Part shown: piece by piece, positions 53,759-63,669 of the stretch
How positions within the stretch are numbered: position 1 is the stretch's first letter
Layout of the letters: every line of letters begins with the position of its first letter
Assembly: GCF_019749375.1 (NCBI RefSeq)
Contig: NZ_JACWFE010000013.1
Coordinates: forward strand, 248,001-312,000
Length of the DNA: 64,000 nucleotides
Source: Bacillus sp. S/N-304-OC-R1
GTDB taxonomy: Bacteria; Bacillota; Bacilli; Bacillales; Cytobacillaceae
Reading direction: 5' to 3'
Program-made: the position numbers and the translations under genes
Notes under the pieces: generated by a model
Seen by the model: the letters and a program-made list of their open reading frames with translations, nothing else
The model's database searches: none
What the model was told of the DNA's origin: nothing

Positions 53759-54370
53759 ATGACGAATGTAAAATTAGCAGTAATTTATTACAGCTCCGGA
53801 GGGACGAACTACCAGCTGGCAAGATGGGCAGATGAAGGTGCAAAGGAAGTTGGCGCTGAAGTTAAAGTATTAAAGGTACCTGAAACAGCTCCATTAGCTG
53901 CAATTGAATCAACTCCAGCATGGAAAGCACATTATGAAGCTACAAAGGATGTTCCTGAAGTAACGCTTGCTGATCTAGAATGGGCTGATGCCATTATTTT
54001 CAGTGCTCCTACACGCTTCGGAAGCAAGCCATCGCAATTACAGGCATTTTTAGATACTACGGGCGGTCTCTGGTTCCATGGAAAGCTGACAAATAAGGTA
54101 GTAAGTGCCATGAGCTCTGCACAAAATCCAAATGGGGGTCAAGAAGCGACTATTTTATCTCTTTATACATCCATGTTTCACTGGGGTGCAATAATTGCTG
54201 CTCCTGGCTTTACAGATCAAAGTGCATATGCCGCAGGAGGAAACCCATATGGGACAAGTGTAACAGTTAACCAAGAAGGGAAAATAGTAGAAGATGTTGA
54301 AGCTGCCGTAAAACATCAGGCAAAACGGACAGTGACTGTAGCAGAATGGGTTAAAAAAGGGAATCAATAA
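53759..54370 (+). CDS. wrbA: NAD(P)H:quinone oxidoreductase, WrbA type
   Basis: Flavodoxin-like FMN protein of 203 residues that reduces quinones by two electrons and limits redox cycling. The phosphate-binding loop is YYSSGGTNYQLA, and the loop APTRFGSKPSQLQAFLDTTGGLW matches the WrbA FMN site. The frame opens at 53696, but TAGGAGG before ATG 53759 marks the start. It stands alone between the mnt terminator and its own terminator. Confidence 0.88.
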   Translation: MTNVKLAVIYYSSGGTNYQLARWADEGAKEVGAEVKVLKVPETAPLAAIESTPAWKAHYEATKDVPEVTLADLEWADAIIFSAPTRFGSKPSQLQAFLDTTGGLWFHGKLTNKVVSAMSSAQNPNGGQEATILSLYTSMFHWGAIIAAPGFTDQSAYAAGGNPYGTSVTVNQEGKIVEDVEAAVKHQAKRTVTVAEWVKKGNQ

Positions 54371-54379
54371 AAAATGATC

Positions 54380-54420
54380 GAGCTAATCAGTCATGAATCT
54401 GATTAGCTCTTTTAATTTTC
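54380..54420 (+). terminator. Terminator after wrbA
   Basis: GAGCTAATCAG (54380-54390) pairs perfectly with CTGATTAGCTC (54399-54409), followed by TTTTAATTTT. Confidence 0.88.
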
Positions 54421-54512
54421 GCAAATTTAGCTTTTACTGGTTATTTACTAATCTATTAAGTATCATTAAGGTATAGCTTAATTGTATTTTTAAAAACTGG
54501 AAGTGTGATTTA

Positions 54513-56669
54513 ATGACGAAACTCATTATTGCAGAAAAACCTGATCAAGGATCAACATTAGCTTCTGTCTTTAAAATAAAGAAACATCAAGGCTATATCG
54601 AAATTTTGCCTAACGATGTCTTTCCTAAAGGAGCATATGTTACTTGGGCTGTCGGTCATCTTTGCCAGCTTTCTGCACCTGAGAAATATCAATCAGCGTG
54701 GAAGAAATGGTCACTGTCAACTCTGCCGATCATACCAGAACAATTCCAATATGAAGTAACTAAAGATAAAGCAAAACAGTTTCAAATAATAAAAAGTCTT
54801 CTATCCAACCCATCCCTGACAGAAGTGATTCATGCAGGGGATGCAGGGAGAGAGGGAGAGTTAATTATCCGCAACATTCTTCGCTTGACTAAATCAAAAT
54901 TGCCTATGAAGCGCCTTTGGATTTCTTCATTAACACCAAAAGCTATTAAAGACGGATTTCTCTCCTTGCTAGATGAAACAGATACTAGGAACCTGTATTA
55001 TGAAGCTTACACAAGGGCATGTGCCGATTGGCTTGTCGGGATGAACGCATCAAGGCTGTACAGTCTTTTACTTCAGCAGCAAGGCTTCTCTGATGTATTT
55101 TCCGTTGGCAGAGTCCAAACCCCGACTCTTGCTTTAATTGTAAAAAGAGAAAAAGAAATAGAAAATTTTGTTTCAGAGCCATTTTGGGAGGTTCAAGCAA
55201 AATTTAATATAAATGGAAAGACCTATTCAGGTAAATGGATTAAAGAAGGAGAAACGCGAATAAAAACAATAGATCTGGCAGAAAAAATTTCAGCTTTTTG
55301 TCAAGGAAAGCAAGCAGAGGTGCATAAAGTTCAAGCAGAAAAAAAGGAATTTCTTCCTCCGCTTTTATATAATTTATCAAGCTTGCAGGCAGATGCCAAC
55401 AGCCGTTTCAAGTTTCCGCCCAAAAAAACATTGGATGTCCTGCAAAAGCTCTATCAAAGAGGGATTGTCTCATACCCTCGTTCTGATTCCAGGCATGTAA
55501 CAAAAGGTGAAGCAGAGCTTTTCCCGGATATTCTAAAAAAGCTTGAGAATTTTAGTGATTATCACGAGATGTTTCCGTTGCCTGTTACTTCCCTTATTGA
55601 TAATAAAAGATATGTCAATGACAAGAAAGTAACCGATCACTATGCTATTATTCCAACTGAGCAGGTTCCAAGAATGGATAAGCTTACACCTGATGAAAAA
55701 ATACTGTATGACTTAATTGTTAGAAGCCTAATAGCAGCCCACTATGATAAAGCTGTAACTGAATATACGACTGTCAAAACTATTGTTGATGGAAGAGCCG
55801 AGTTTCAGTCCAAGGGAAAAGTCCAGCTTGAAGAAGGGTGGAGAAAAGTAATTCCATCATTTGAAAAAGATAATGAACCGGAGCTTCCACCACTGCAGCA
55901 AGGGGAACAGGGAGCTGTAAAAAAGGTAGAAGTGAAGGAAAGTAAAACCCAGCCTCCGAAACGATATACGGAAGGGCAGCTTATTACTCTAATGAAAACA
56001 GCTGGCAAGCATATAGAGGATAAAGAACTTGAAAAAATATTAATGAAAACTGAAGGCCTTGGTACGGAGGCTACACGAGCGGGCATCATTACAATGCTGA
56101 AGGATCGAAATTATATAGACATCAATAAAAATGTAGTATATGCAACACCAAAAGCAAATATATTAATTGAAGCCATCGGCTCAGAAATTCTCGCTTCTCC
56201 GGAAATGACAGCAAAATGGGAGCAGCGCCTAAAGGATATATCAAATGGAGAAGCCTCACCGCGACAATTTATGGATCAAACAAGTAAAATGGTCAAGCAT
56301 TTAATTGATGCAACAGTAGAACACGCTAAAGGATGGGAATTTAAAGAGGAAGACAGGGATGGATTTACCCCTGGGAAATCTACACAAAAAAGAACAGTCA
56401 CAATTGGGAAATGCAAATTATGTGATGGCAAAGTAATCGATAAGGGGAAATTTTATGGCTGTTCAAACTATAGTAAACAAAAATGTCCTTTTACGATTTC
56501 GAAGAAAATAATGGGCAAGGCCATTACCCAGAAATTGTTAAAGCAACTATTAAATGACGGTGTAACAGAATTAGTGGATGGTTTTAAAAGCAAGGACAAA
56601 TTATTTACAGCAAAACTCCAATGGGAGCCTACAGAACAGCGAGTAAAATTCTTGTTTTCTAATCAATAG
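54513..56669 (+). CDS. topB: DNA topoisomerase III
   Basis: Type IA topoisomerase of 718 residues (B. subtilis TopB about 727) that resolves single-strand catenanes and recombination intermediates. The Toprim domain shows IAEKPDQGSTLA and HAGDAGREGELI. The catalytic Tyr is Tyr321 in SYPRSDSRHV. The C-terminus carries a Cys cluster (CKLCDGKVIDKGKFYGC then KCPF) for a zinc ribbon. GGAAGTG precedes ATG 54513. Transcribed alone. Confidence 0.95.
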   Translation: MTKLIIAEKPDQGSTLASVFKIKKHQGYIEILPNDVFPKGAYVTWAVGHLCQLSAPEKYQSAWKKWSLSTLPIIPEQFQYEVTKDKAKQFQIIKSLLSNPSLTEVIHAGDAGREGELIIRNILRLTKSKLPMKRLWISSLTPKAIKDGFLSLLDETDTRNLYYEAYTRACADWLVGMNASRLYSLLLQQQGFSDVFSVGRVQTPTLALIVKREKEIENFVSEPFWEVQAKFNINGKTYSGKWIKEGETRIKTIDLAEKISAFCQGKQAEVHKVQAEKKEFLPPLLYNLSSLQADANSRFKFPPKKTLDVLQKLYQRGIVSYPRSDSRHVTKGEAELFPDILKKLENFSDYHEMFPLPVTSLIDNKRYVNDKKVTDHYAIIPTEQVPRMDKLTPDEKILYDLIVRSLIAAHYDKAVTEYTTVKTIVDGRAEFQSKGKVQLEEGWRKVIPSFEKDNEPELPPLQQGEQGAVKKVEVKESKTQPPKRYTEGQLITLMKTAGKHIEDKELEKILMKTEGLGTEATRAGIITMLKDRNYIDINKNVVYATPKANILIEAIGSEILASPEMTAKWEQRLKDISNGEASPRQFMDQTSKMVKHLIDATVEHAKGWEFKEEDRDGFTPGKSTQKRTVTIGKCKLCDGKVIDKGKFYGCSNYSKQKCPFTISKKIMGKAITQKLLKQLLNDGVTELVDGFKSKDKLFTAKLQWEPTEQRVKFLFSNQ

Positions 56670-56863
56670 TAAATAATAAGTCTGTGAATGCCTTGTCTCT
56701 CTATGATGAATGTAGTAAACTTCAAAGAGGCCTTATGACATTAATATATAGTAACTAGAAGTATGGGTTTTAATATAGGTACTTTTAATGGTAATTTTCA
56801 TATAATGTAATATTGTATTTAAAGGAAATAGATGTAAGGCAAGTTCATATTGGAGGGTATTAA

Positions 56864-57391
56864 ATGCCAACACCTAGTATGGAAGATTATATTGAACAAA
56901 TATATATATTAATTAACCAGAAAGGCTATGCTCGTGTCTCAGATATTGCAGAAGCCCTTTCGGTACACCCCTCCTCTGTAACGAAAATGGTTCAAAAGCT
57001 TGATAAAGACGAATATCTAGTTTATGAAAAATACAGAGGTCTCATTTTAACCCCCAAAGGAAATAAAATAGGAAAAAGACTTGTCTACAGGCATGATTTG
57101 CTTGAACAGCTGCTTCGTACAATTGGGGTTAAGGAAGAAAATATATATCACGATGTTGAAGGTATCGAACATCACTTAAGCTGGGATGCCATTGACAGAA
57201 TTGGAGATCTCGTTCAATATTTCGAAGAGGATTCCAAAAGAGTTGAAGAATTAAAAGAGGTCCAAATTAAGAATGAAGAACAAGAATTGCAACAAGAGCA
57301 GCAGCTCAAAAAGGAAAAAGAATTAAAAGAGCAAAATCTCGTACAGGACGAACAAACAGAAATTCGAGAAGAATTAGAACAAGAACAATGA
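56864..57391 (+). CDS. mntR: Manganese-dependent repressor MntR with extended C-terminal tail
   Basis: DtxR-family Mn sensor controlling the mnt operon in this window. The winged helix (about 1-70) and dimer domain (about 71-130) closely match B. subtilis MntR. All six metal ligands are kept: Asp8, Glu11, His77, Glu99, Glu102, His103. B. subtilis MntR ends near 142 residues. Here a Glu/Gln/Lys-rich, probably coiled-coil tail (about 128-175) runs on to residue 175. Strong GGAGGG before ATG 56864. The gap upstream (56670-56863) holds no clear second gene. Confidence 0.94.
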   Translation: MPTPSMEDYIEQIYILINQKGYARVSDIAEALSVHPSSVTKMVQKLDKDEYLVYEKYRGLILTPKGNKIGKRLVYRHDLLEQLLRTIGVKEENIYHDVEGIEHHLSWDAIDRIGDLVQYFEEDSKRVEELKEVQIKNEEQELQQEQQLKKEKELKEQNLVQDEQTEIREELEQEQ

Positions 57392-57425
57392 AAGGACCTG
57401 ATTTTTACATAGGTCCTTTAATACA
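57391..57425. terminator. Bidirectional terminator mntR / DUF3892 gene
   Basis: AAAGGACCT (57391-57399) pairs perfectly with AGGTCCTTT (57411-57419). The plus-strand T-run is short. Confidence 0.65.
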
Positions 57426-57639
57426 TATTTGGCCATTCATTAAAGGATGTGGCAGTTTCGGGAACTAAGACGACAGACTGCCCATCAAGACTTTCTTCAA
57501 TATTTACTCCAGTAATCATTCCTTCTTCAGCCTCTAGTAATGCTTTCTGATAGGAAATAATTCTGCCGGCAGATGTTTTAAAACTGATAATTTCCCCCAA
57601 ATAGTTTCGATGGACAGCAACAAGCTGTTCTTCAAACAT
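57418..57639 (-). CDS. DUF3892-like small protein
   Basis: A 73-residue protein with LVAVHRNYLGEIISFKTSAGRIISYQKAL and a Glu-rich second half (AEEGMITGVNIEESLDGQSVV), the pattern of the small DUF3892 family common in Firmicutes; function unknown. The frame opens at 57648, but AAGGAGTGA places the start at ATG 57639. Convergent with mntR. Confidence 0.75.
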   Translation of the reverse strand: MFEEQLVAVHRNYLGEIISFKTSAGRIISYQKALLEAEEGMITGVNIEESLDGQSVVLVPETATSFNEWPNMY

Positions 57640-57773
57640 AATTATCACTCCTTTTAAACTATTTTCATTTTTTCTCAGTTTTCACTTTTTTAAACAAAGG
57701 ATTCCAATTTGTAATAGAGAAATAATAATGAAGAGTCAGATTTCATTTTTTTAGGTGAAGGTGAGGGAAGGAA

Positions 57774-58460
57774 ATGTTTGATTGGAGCAAGGAAGCTGAA
57801 AAACAATGGGACGAAAAATCCAGCAGCTGGAGTTCGAAAAGTAAAGAAATGTGGGAAAATGGGAGCAGAAAAGACATTGTGCCTTTTTTTGCCCAGTTCG
57901 TTCCTGAGGGCAGTTCTGTTTGTGATCTTGGATGTGGAGATGGCTTTGGGTCACTAAAGCTTTCAGATGCGGGCTATAAAGTAACAGGAATTGATGTTTC
58001 AGAGGAAATGATTGCAAGAGCAAAGTCAGTCAATAATAGCGACCAATTTATTAAGGGGGATATACTTAATCTTCCCTTTCCTGATGATAGCTTTGACGCT
58101 GTTATAGCCATCAACTCATTAGAATGGACAGAGGCTCCGTTGAAGGTATTAAATGAAATGCAAAGAGTCGTTAAGCGTGGAGGATTTGCATGCATTGGCA
58201 TTCTCGGGCCAACAGCTGCTCCGCGGGTAAATAGCTATCTAAGACTATATGGTGAAAAGGTAATCTGCAATACAATGATGCCATGGGAATTTGAAAAACT
58301 CGCTGTAGAAAATCAATGGAAGAAAATTGACGATTTTGGTGTGTATAAACGAGGGACAGATGGGCTGCCTAAAGGGGCATTGTCATTAGAATTAAGACAA
58401 TCTCTTTCATTTATATGGGTGTTTATGATGAAAAATAATAAAAAGGGGGATTTCAATTGA
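57774..58460 (+). CDS. SAM-dependent methyltransferase, class I
   Basis: A 228-residue methyltransferase of the methyltransferase-11 (UbiE-like) type. Motif I is VCDLGCGDGFGSLKL, the acidic end of beta-2 is GIDVSEEMI, motif post I is FPDDSFDAVIAINSLEW, and motif III is RVVKRGGFACIGILGP. The substrate is unknown; a small molecule is likely. Its stop overlaps the TTG start of the AIM24 gene, so the two are coupled. Confidence 0.88.
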   Translation: MFDWSKEAEKQWDEKSSSWSSKSKEMWENGSRKDIVPFFAQFVPEGSSVCDLGCGDGFGSLKLSDAGYKVTGIDVSEEMIARAKSVNNSDQFIKGDILNLPFPDDSFDAVIAINSLEWTEAPLKVLNEMQRVVKRGGFACIGILGPTAAPRVNSYLRLYGEKVICNTMMPWEFEKLAVENQWKKIDDFGVYKRGTDGLPKGALSLELRQSLSFIWVFMMKNNKKGDFN

Positions 58461-59149
58461 GCCGTTATTCAATAGGAGATTTTGTACAATCAACACAGCA
58501 GCAGGATAAAGGAGAAGGTTTATTTGAACTGGAAACCCAGAGAATATTAGAAATTAACCTGGCTAATCAAATATGGGCAAAAGCTGGGGCTATGATTTCT
58601 TATCGTGGAAAAATTAAATTCGAGCGTGAGGGCATTTTAGAACATGGAATTGGAAAAATGTTCAAAAAAGCACTAACAGGTGAAGGTACATCATTAATGA
58701 AAGCAACCGGTAATGGAAAACTATATTTAGCCGATCAAGGGAAGAAAATCTCTATTCTAAATCTTCAAGGTGATTCAATTTTTGTTAATGGCAATGATTT
58801 ACTTGCATTTGAACCATCCATTAGCTGGGACATTAAATTAATGAGAAGAATAGCCGGTATGTTATCTGGCGGATTATTCAATGTCCGACTAGAAGGTACC
58901 GGGATGGTTGCAATAACATCACATTATGAGCCATTAACTTTGATAGTGACTCCTGATAGTCCAGTGTTTACTGACCCGAATGCGACTGTCGCCTGGTCAG
59001 GAACATTACAGCCGGAATTTGTGACGGATATATCCTTTAAAACCTTTCTTGGCAGAGGAAGCGGCGAATCCATTCAAATGAAGTTCTCTGGAAATGGTTT
59101 TGTTGTAGTCCAGCCATTTGAAGAGGTATATTTTTCACAGCAATCATAA
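58457..59149 (+). CDS. AIM24 family protein
   Basis: A 230-residue beta-rich protein of the AIM24/TRAP-like family: AKAGAMISYRGKIKFEREG near the N-terminus, LYLADQGKKISILNL in the middle, and GSGESIQMKFSGNGFVVVQP at the end. Bacterial members are uncharacterised; some are linked to stress or membranes. It starts at TTG 58457 (GGGGGAT site), overlapping the methyltransferase stop, and ends before a strong terminator. Confidence 0.85.
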   Translation: MSRYSIGDFVQSTQQQDKGEGLFELETQRILEINLANQIWAKAGAMISYRGKIKFEREGILEHGIGKMFKKALTGEGTSLMKATGNGKLYLADQGKKISILNLQGDSIFVNGNDLLAFEPSISWDIKLMRRIAGMLSGGLFNVRLEGTGMVAITSHYEPLTLIVTPDSPVFTDPNATVAWSGTLQPEFVTDISFKTFLGRGSGESIQMKFSGNGFVVVQPFEEVYFSQQS

Positions 59150-59152
59150 ATT

Positions 59153-59184
59153 AAAAAGCTCCGGCTGTGACCGGGGCTTTTTAA
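59153..59184. terminator. Bidirectional terminator AIM24 gene / metA
   Basis: AAAAAGCTCCGG (59153-59164) pairs with CCGGGGCTTTTT (59171-59182). Confidence 0.9.
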
Positions 59185-59186
59185 CT

Positions 59187-60095
59187 CTAGTTCCACTCAT
59201 ACGGAGTTTCTTGGTATACATAATAATTCAGCCAGTTTGAAAATAATAGATGGGCATGGGAACGCCATCTGTTTAGAGGCTGCTTGGATGGGTCATCATT
59301 AGGAAAATAATGTTCTGGAACATGAATATCCAGTCCTTTTTGTACATCCCTTCGATATTCCTCAGCTAATGTATCTGCCTCGTATTCAAAATGCCCGGTG
59401 ACCATAATTTGCTTCCCATCGTTCGCACTTAAAATGAAAGGACCCGCCTCTTCTGATGAAGACAGTAGCTTTAATGTAGGGTTTTTCTTAATCTCTTCAA
59501 TAAAAACATCCGTATATCGAGAATGAGGAGCTAGAAAGGCATCATCAAATCCTCTAAGCAGCTTTTCAGAACGGTCGTTGATTTCATGTGTGTATACTCC
59601 TGAGCATTTACATGAAAGCTCGTATTTTTGAATGCCGAAATGATGAAATAATGCTGCTTGGGCCCCCCAGCAAATATGAAGAGTAGATGTTACGTTCCTT
59701 TTTGTCCAATCCATAATTTCAGACAACTCTTCCCAGTAATCGACCTTCTCAAATGGCAGCAATTCAATCGGGGCTCCCGTTATTATCATGCCATCAAATT
59801 TGCGATGCTTTACTTCTGAAAAGGTTGTATAAAATTGCTCAAGATGTCTTGGACTTGTGTTTTTGGATTCATGAGTAGCTGTACGAAGAAAAGAAATATT
59901 CACTTGCAGTGGCGTATTTCCTAATAGTCGTAAAATTTGAGTTTCTGTTTTTTCCTTTTCAGGCATTAAATTTAAGATGAGAATATTTAAAGGTCGAATA
60001 TCCTGCGTTAATGCACGATCATCATCCATTATAAATATATTTTCTTCTTCTAATATTTCTCTTGCAGGAAGGAGCTTTGGAATCTTAATAGGCAA
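59187..60095 (-). CDS. metA: Homoserine O-acetyltransferase, MetA family
   Basis: First step of methionine synthesis from homoserine. The 302-residue chain has the catalytic Cys142 in [13 protein letters not shown], and the His/Glu partners in [15 protein letters not shown]. Residue 111 is Glu ([15 protein letters not shown]); in MetA enzymes Glu at this position was shown to give acetyl-CoA use, while Gly gives succinyl-CoA use. Hence acetyltransferase despite the common succinyl label. It diverges from fhs; no SAM riboswitch or T-box was seen in the short gap. Confidence 0.93.
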   Translation of the reverse strand: MPIKIPKLLPAREILEEENIFIMDDDRALTQDIRPLNILILNLMPEKEKTETQILRLLGNTPLQVNISFLRTATHESKNTSPRHLEQFYTTFSEVKHRKFDGMIITGAPIELLPFEKVDYWEELSEIMDWTKRNVTSTLHICWGAQAALFHHFGIQKYELSCKCSGVYTHEINDRSEKLLRGFDDAFLAPHSRYTDVFIEEIKKNPTLKLLSSSEEAGPFILSANDGKQIMVTGHFEYEADTLAEEYRRDVQKGLDIHVPEHYFPNDDPSKQPLNRWRSHAHLLFSNWLNYYVYQETPYEWN

Positions 60096-60225
60096 GTGAT
60101 CATCCCCTTGTTAGAAAATTCAATTAAAATCTATTATAATAATGAAAAACCTATGTAGCAATCATTATTAAGAGTGAAAAAATAATTCTTCATTATTCAC
60201 ACTCTACTAAAAAATAAAAAAATGT

Positions 60226-60252
60226 TACAATGATGGGGTAGTAAACGTTTAC
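60226..60252 (+). promoter_or_regulatory. Palindromic operator at the fhs promoter
   Basis: A perfect 12-base palindrome GTAAACGTTTAC (60241-60252) lies about ten bases after a -10-like TACAAT (60226-60231), that is at about +1. Upstream, a hairpin-forming inverted repeat (AGAGTG ... CACTCT, 60171-60205) is also present. The palindrome resembles LacI/CcpA-family (cre-like) sites. The -35 is not clear. Confidence 0.5.
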
Positions 60253-60280
60253 ATTATTGGAGTGCTTAGGGGGATAAAAA

Positions 60281-61969
60281 ATGAATGTGAAACCAGTTGT
60301 AAAATCCGACATTGAAATCGCTCAACAATCACCAATGAAACCAATAACAGAAATTGCAGAAAAAATCGGTCTTCATGAAGACGATCTTGAACTTTTTGGT
60401 AAATATAAAGCTAAATTATCAACAGAGGCGCTTAAGAAGCTTGAAACAAATAAAAGCGGAAAGATTATCCTCGTTACTTCTATTAACCCAACTCCTGCCG
60501 GGGAAGGAAAGTCGACTGTGACAGTTGGACTTGGAGATGCTCTCACTAAGGTTGGGAAGAAAGCGATCATAGCAATGCGTGAGCCTTCATTAGGGCCAAC
60601 AATGGGGGTAAAAGGCGGAGCTACTGGGGGAGGATACTCTCAAGTATTGCCAATGGAAGATATTAATCTCCACTTTACGGGTGACCTTCATGCTATTACG
60701 ACGGCTAATAATGCACTAGCCGCATTTATTGATAATCATCTTCAGCAAGGAAATGAGCTGGGCATTGATCCTCGAAGAATCGTGTGGAAACGTGCTCTCG
60801 ATATGAATGACCGTGCACTTAGAAAAGTAGTAATCGGCTTAGGTGGTCCGGTACAAGGTGTTCCGCGTGAAGATGGTTTTGATATTACTGTAGCATCAGA
60901 AATTATGGCTGTTTTATGCCTTTCTACAGATTTACAAAATCTGAAGGAAAGACTAGGCCGTATGGTTATTGCCTATAATTACGGCAAACAGCCGGTAACC
61001 GTTGCTGATCTAGGTGTTCAAGGTGCATTAACGATGCTTCTTAAGGAAGCGGTTAAACCTAACCTTGTCCAAACGATCGAGCATACACCTGCCTTTATTC
61101 ATGGTGGACCGTTTGCAAATATTGCACATGGCTGCAATAGTGTAATTGCTACGAAGGCAGCTGCTAAATTAGGTGATTACGTCGTAACAGAAGGCGGATT
61201 TGGTGCGGATTTAGGAGCTGAGAAATTCCTTCATATTAAATCCCGCAGCGCCGGAATAAAGCCGGAAGCTGTTGTTATTGTTGCAACCATTAGAGCATTG
61301 AAAATGCACGGCGGTGTACCAAAAACAGATTTGGCACAAGAAAATGTACAAGCATTAACTAAAGGCTTTGCAAACTTAAAGAAGCATATTGAAACGATTG
61401 AAAGCTTTGGATTGCCATTTGTAGTAGCAGTAAATAAATTTATTACTGACACTGAAAGTGAAGTACAGACATTAATGGACCTTTGCTCACAAGCTAATAT
61501 TCCAGTTTCATTAACTGAAGTATGGGAAAAAGGCGGTGCTGGCGGAGTTGATCTTGCTAGCAAGGTGCTAGAAGTAATCGAAAAGCAAGAGTCTAACTTC
61601 CATCCATTATATGACTTATCCGACACACTAGAAAATAAAATTCTTACTATTGCCCAAAAAGTATATGGTGCTGGCAAAGTTGAATTTTCATCAAAAGCGA
61701 AAAAACAATTACAGGATTTCGAAAGCTTTGGCTGGGGAAGTCTGCCAATTTGTATGGCAAAAACTCAATATTCTTTATCAGATGATCCATCAAAACTTGG
61801 CCGTCCAACAGGATTCTCGGTTACGATCAGAGAATTAAAACCATCTATTGGTGCAGGCTTCATTGTGGCACTTACCGGAGACGTTATGACAATGCCAGGT
61901 TTGCCAAAGCAGCCTGCAGCTCTTAAAATGGACGTTGATGAAAACGGTAACGCAATCGGCTTATTCTAA
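60281..61969 (+). CDS. fhs: Formate-tetrahydrofolate ligase
   Basis: Cytosolic one-carbon enzyme (562 residues) making 10-formyl-THF from formate, THF and ATP. The P-loop is [35 protein letters not shown] and the [20 protein letters not shown] region are strongly conserved. The C-terminus ([25 protein letters not shown]) is typical. AGTGCTTAGGGGG ribosome site before ATG 60281. Palindromic operator upstream. Not present in B. subtilis 168, so this is accessory relative to that species. Confidence 0.96.
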   Translation: MNVKPVVKSDIEIAQQSPMKPITEIAEKIGLHEDDLELFGKYKAKLSTEALKKLETNKSGKIILVTSINPTPAGEGKSTVTVGLGDALTKVGKKAIIAMREPSLGPTMGVKGGATGGGYSQVLPMEDINLHFTGDLHAITTANNALAAFIDNHLQQGNELGIDPRRIVWKRALDMNDRALRKVVIGLGGPVQGVPREDGFDITVASEIMAVLCLSTDLQNLKERLGRMVIAYNYGKQPVTVADLGVQGALTMLLKEAVKPNLVQTIEHTPAFIHGGPFANIAHGCNSVIATKAAAKLGDYVVTEGGFGADLGAEKFLHIKSRSAGIKPEAVVIVATIRALKMHGGVPKTDLAQENVQALTKGFANLKKHIETIESFGLPFVVAVNKFITDTESEVQTLMDLCSQANIPVSLTEVWEKGGAGGVDLASKVLEVIEKQESNFHPLYDLSDTLENKILTIAQKVYGAGKVEFSSKAKKQLQDFESFGWGSLPICMAKTQYSLSDDPSKLGRPTGFSVTIRELKPSIGAGFIVALTGDVMTMPGLPKQPAALKMDVDENGNAIGLF

Positions 61970-61980
61970 TAGGTGAATCA

Positions 61981-62508
61981 ATGTTTGATCCAACAGCGTT
62001 TGAAAATATGAAGGTTGTGATCGAGGGAGCACTCTACGATCTTGATTTATCAGGAGACATCTTTATCCTTGACCGTAATGATATCATTAATTCAGCCAAA
62101 CTTTCCCGAAAGTATGAGATTACATTTACTAATGATAGGAAAAATCATGATCTGTGTAATTGCTCAATTATTATGGAGGCAGGGCTTGAAAATCTCGCAG
62201 CTGAGCTCCTGCAAGCAGTACAGTCAGAGCGGCTGTCTGGCTGCAAAGTCTTAATAAAATTTTCACTAAAGCACCCAGATGAACAGAGTATTTATCAAAA
62301 AATTGAAAAGAGACTTGAAGATATTTGGGGACAGGATCGGGCAATAGATCAAGCAGTTAGTAAGAATCCGCTCATAACCGAAAAAATGATAAGAAATGAC
62401 ATAACAATTAGCTTTAATCGATTGGTATATGAAGATCAGATGACAGATTTGATTGAAATGATTGATTATATGTTAGATAGCTTAGAAAAGTTAAGAAGAA
62501 TAATATAA
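61981..62508 (+). CDS. Hypothetical protein after fhs
   Basis: A 175-residue soluble protein of mixed alpha/beta appearance, with a Cys-rich stretch (HDLCNCSIIMEAGLENLAAELL) in the middle and a helical C-terminus (MTDLIEMIDYMLDSLEKLRRII). AGGTGAA precedes ATG 61981. It starts 12 bases after the fhs stop and is probably in the same unit. I do not recognise it; a link to folate metabolism would be inference from position only. Confidence 0.65.
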   Translation: MFDPTAFENMKVVIEGALYDLDLSGDIFILDRNDIINSAKLSRKYEITFTNDRKNHDLCNCSIIMEAGLENLAAELLQAVQSERLSGCKVLIKFSLKHPDEQSIYQKIEKRLEDIWGQDRAIDQAVSKNPLITEKMIRNDITISFNRLVYEDQMTDLIEMIDYMLDSLEKLRRII

Positions 62509-62525
62509 GTGTCTCTATATTATTT

Positions 62526-62556
62526 GCTCTGCCATTTAAAGGGCAGGGCTTTTTTG
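62526..62556 (+). terminator. Terminator after the fhs unit
   Basis: GCTCTGCC (62526-62533) pairs with GGGCAGGGC (62541-62549, one G-T), followed by TTTTTT. Confidence 0.85.
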
Positions 62557-62730
62557 AGTCTATATTAAAGCTGAATGATTAGTGGGTATATGAATAGAGA
62601 AAGATTTCAAGTAAACTATGAGCAGAAGGCAAATAATAATTAAAATGAAATTTTTCTTTGACATGGATATGACCAAAGCTTATCCACAAATCTTCGCTTA
62701 ATAGAATTCTCAGAAATAAAAGGAGAAAAT

Positions 62731-63585
62731 ATGAAAATTATTGATGCACATATACATTTTTCAAATATTAGATCATTTCATCAAACTGCCAATGAGCTCT
62801 CATTTGTCGATTATTCATATAACGGGTTCGAAAAAGAATATAATGAAGCCAATGTTGTTTTAAGCATTGCCATGGGTGTGACTGAAACTTCAAATATGGG
62901 GTTTCCGGATCAGTATTCAGAAACACCCATGGGACTTGATTTGGCTAATTCGATTCCAAGTCAAATAGTTTATTGCCCAGGGATAAACCCATATGACTTA
63001 GGAGAGAATGCTCTAGTTAGATTAGAGGATGAAATTCAAAAGCCTAATGTCGTAGGCATGAAAATTTATTTAGGATATTACCCGTTTTATGCATATGATG
63101 AAGTATATGAGCCAGTATATCGGCTAGCAGAAAAGTATAGCTTACCTGTAGTTTTCCATACGGGGGATACTTATTCCGAGAGAGGATTGCTAAAGTATGC
63201 CCATCCATTAACGATTGATGAAGTAGCAGTCAAGCATCGTAATGTTAAGTTCATGATGGCTCATTTTGGTGATCCTTGGACATTAACAGGGGCTGAACTT
63301 ATCTATAAAAACTCAAATGTCTATGCAGATTTATCTGGTTTAATTGTAGGAACAGAAAAAGAATTGAAACGCCACAGTGAAGGAAGATTTTTAAATCATT
63401 TGAGACATGCGTTAGTTTTTGCGGATTCCTATGATAAATTGCTGTTTGGAACAGATTGGCCATTAGTACCAGTTCTTCCGTATATTGATTTCATTAAAAA
63501 CTTGATACCGGAAGAATTTCATCAGGATGTTTTCTTTCATACAGCCACAAAGGTTTTTCCGAAAATAAAACCATTTTTGCCTTGA
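62731..63585 (+). CDS. Amidohydrolase-2 family metal-dependent hydrolase
   Basis: A 284-residue TIM-barrel hydrolase: metal-binding IIDAHIHF (HxH) at the start, VVFHTGD after beta-5, FMMAHFGDPW, and LLFGTDWPLVP near the end with the catalytic Asp. The substrate is unknown; the family includes decarboxylases and carboxylate hydrolases. AAAGGAG before ATG 62731. It stands alone between terminators or gaps. Confidence 0.82.
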   Translation: MKIIDAHIHFSNIRSFHQTANELSFVDYSYNGFEKEYNEANVVLSIAMGVTETSNMGFPDQYSETPMGLDLANSIPSQIVYCPGINPYDLGENALVRLEDEIQKPNVVGMKIYLGYYPFYAYDEVYEPVYRLAEKYSLPVVFHTGDTYSERGLLKYAHPLTIDEVAVKHRNVKFMMAHFGDPWTLTGAELIYKNSNVYADLSGLIVGTEKELKRHSEGRFLNHLRHALVFADSYDKLLFGTDWPLVPVLPYIDFIKNLIPEEFHQDVFFHTATKVFPKIKPFLP

Positions 63586-63669
63586 TAAAAGGATGAAGGT
63601 AGGCATTCTGACTGTCCTTCATTTATACATAAATAGAGAATAAAGAAATAATTAAAAGGGGGAATTATT

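Noticed and set aside
60121-60280. T-box or SAM riboswitch for metA
   Set aside because: The minus-strand leader between the TATAAT-like box and metA is too short, and no conserved T-box or S-box sequence is present.
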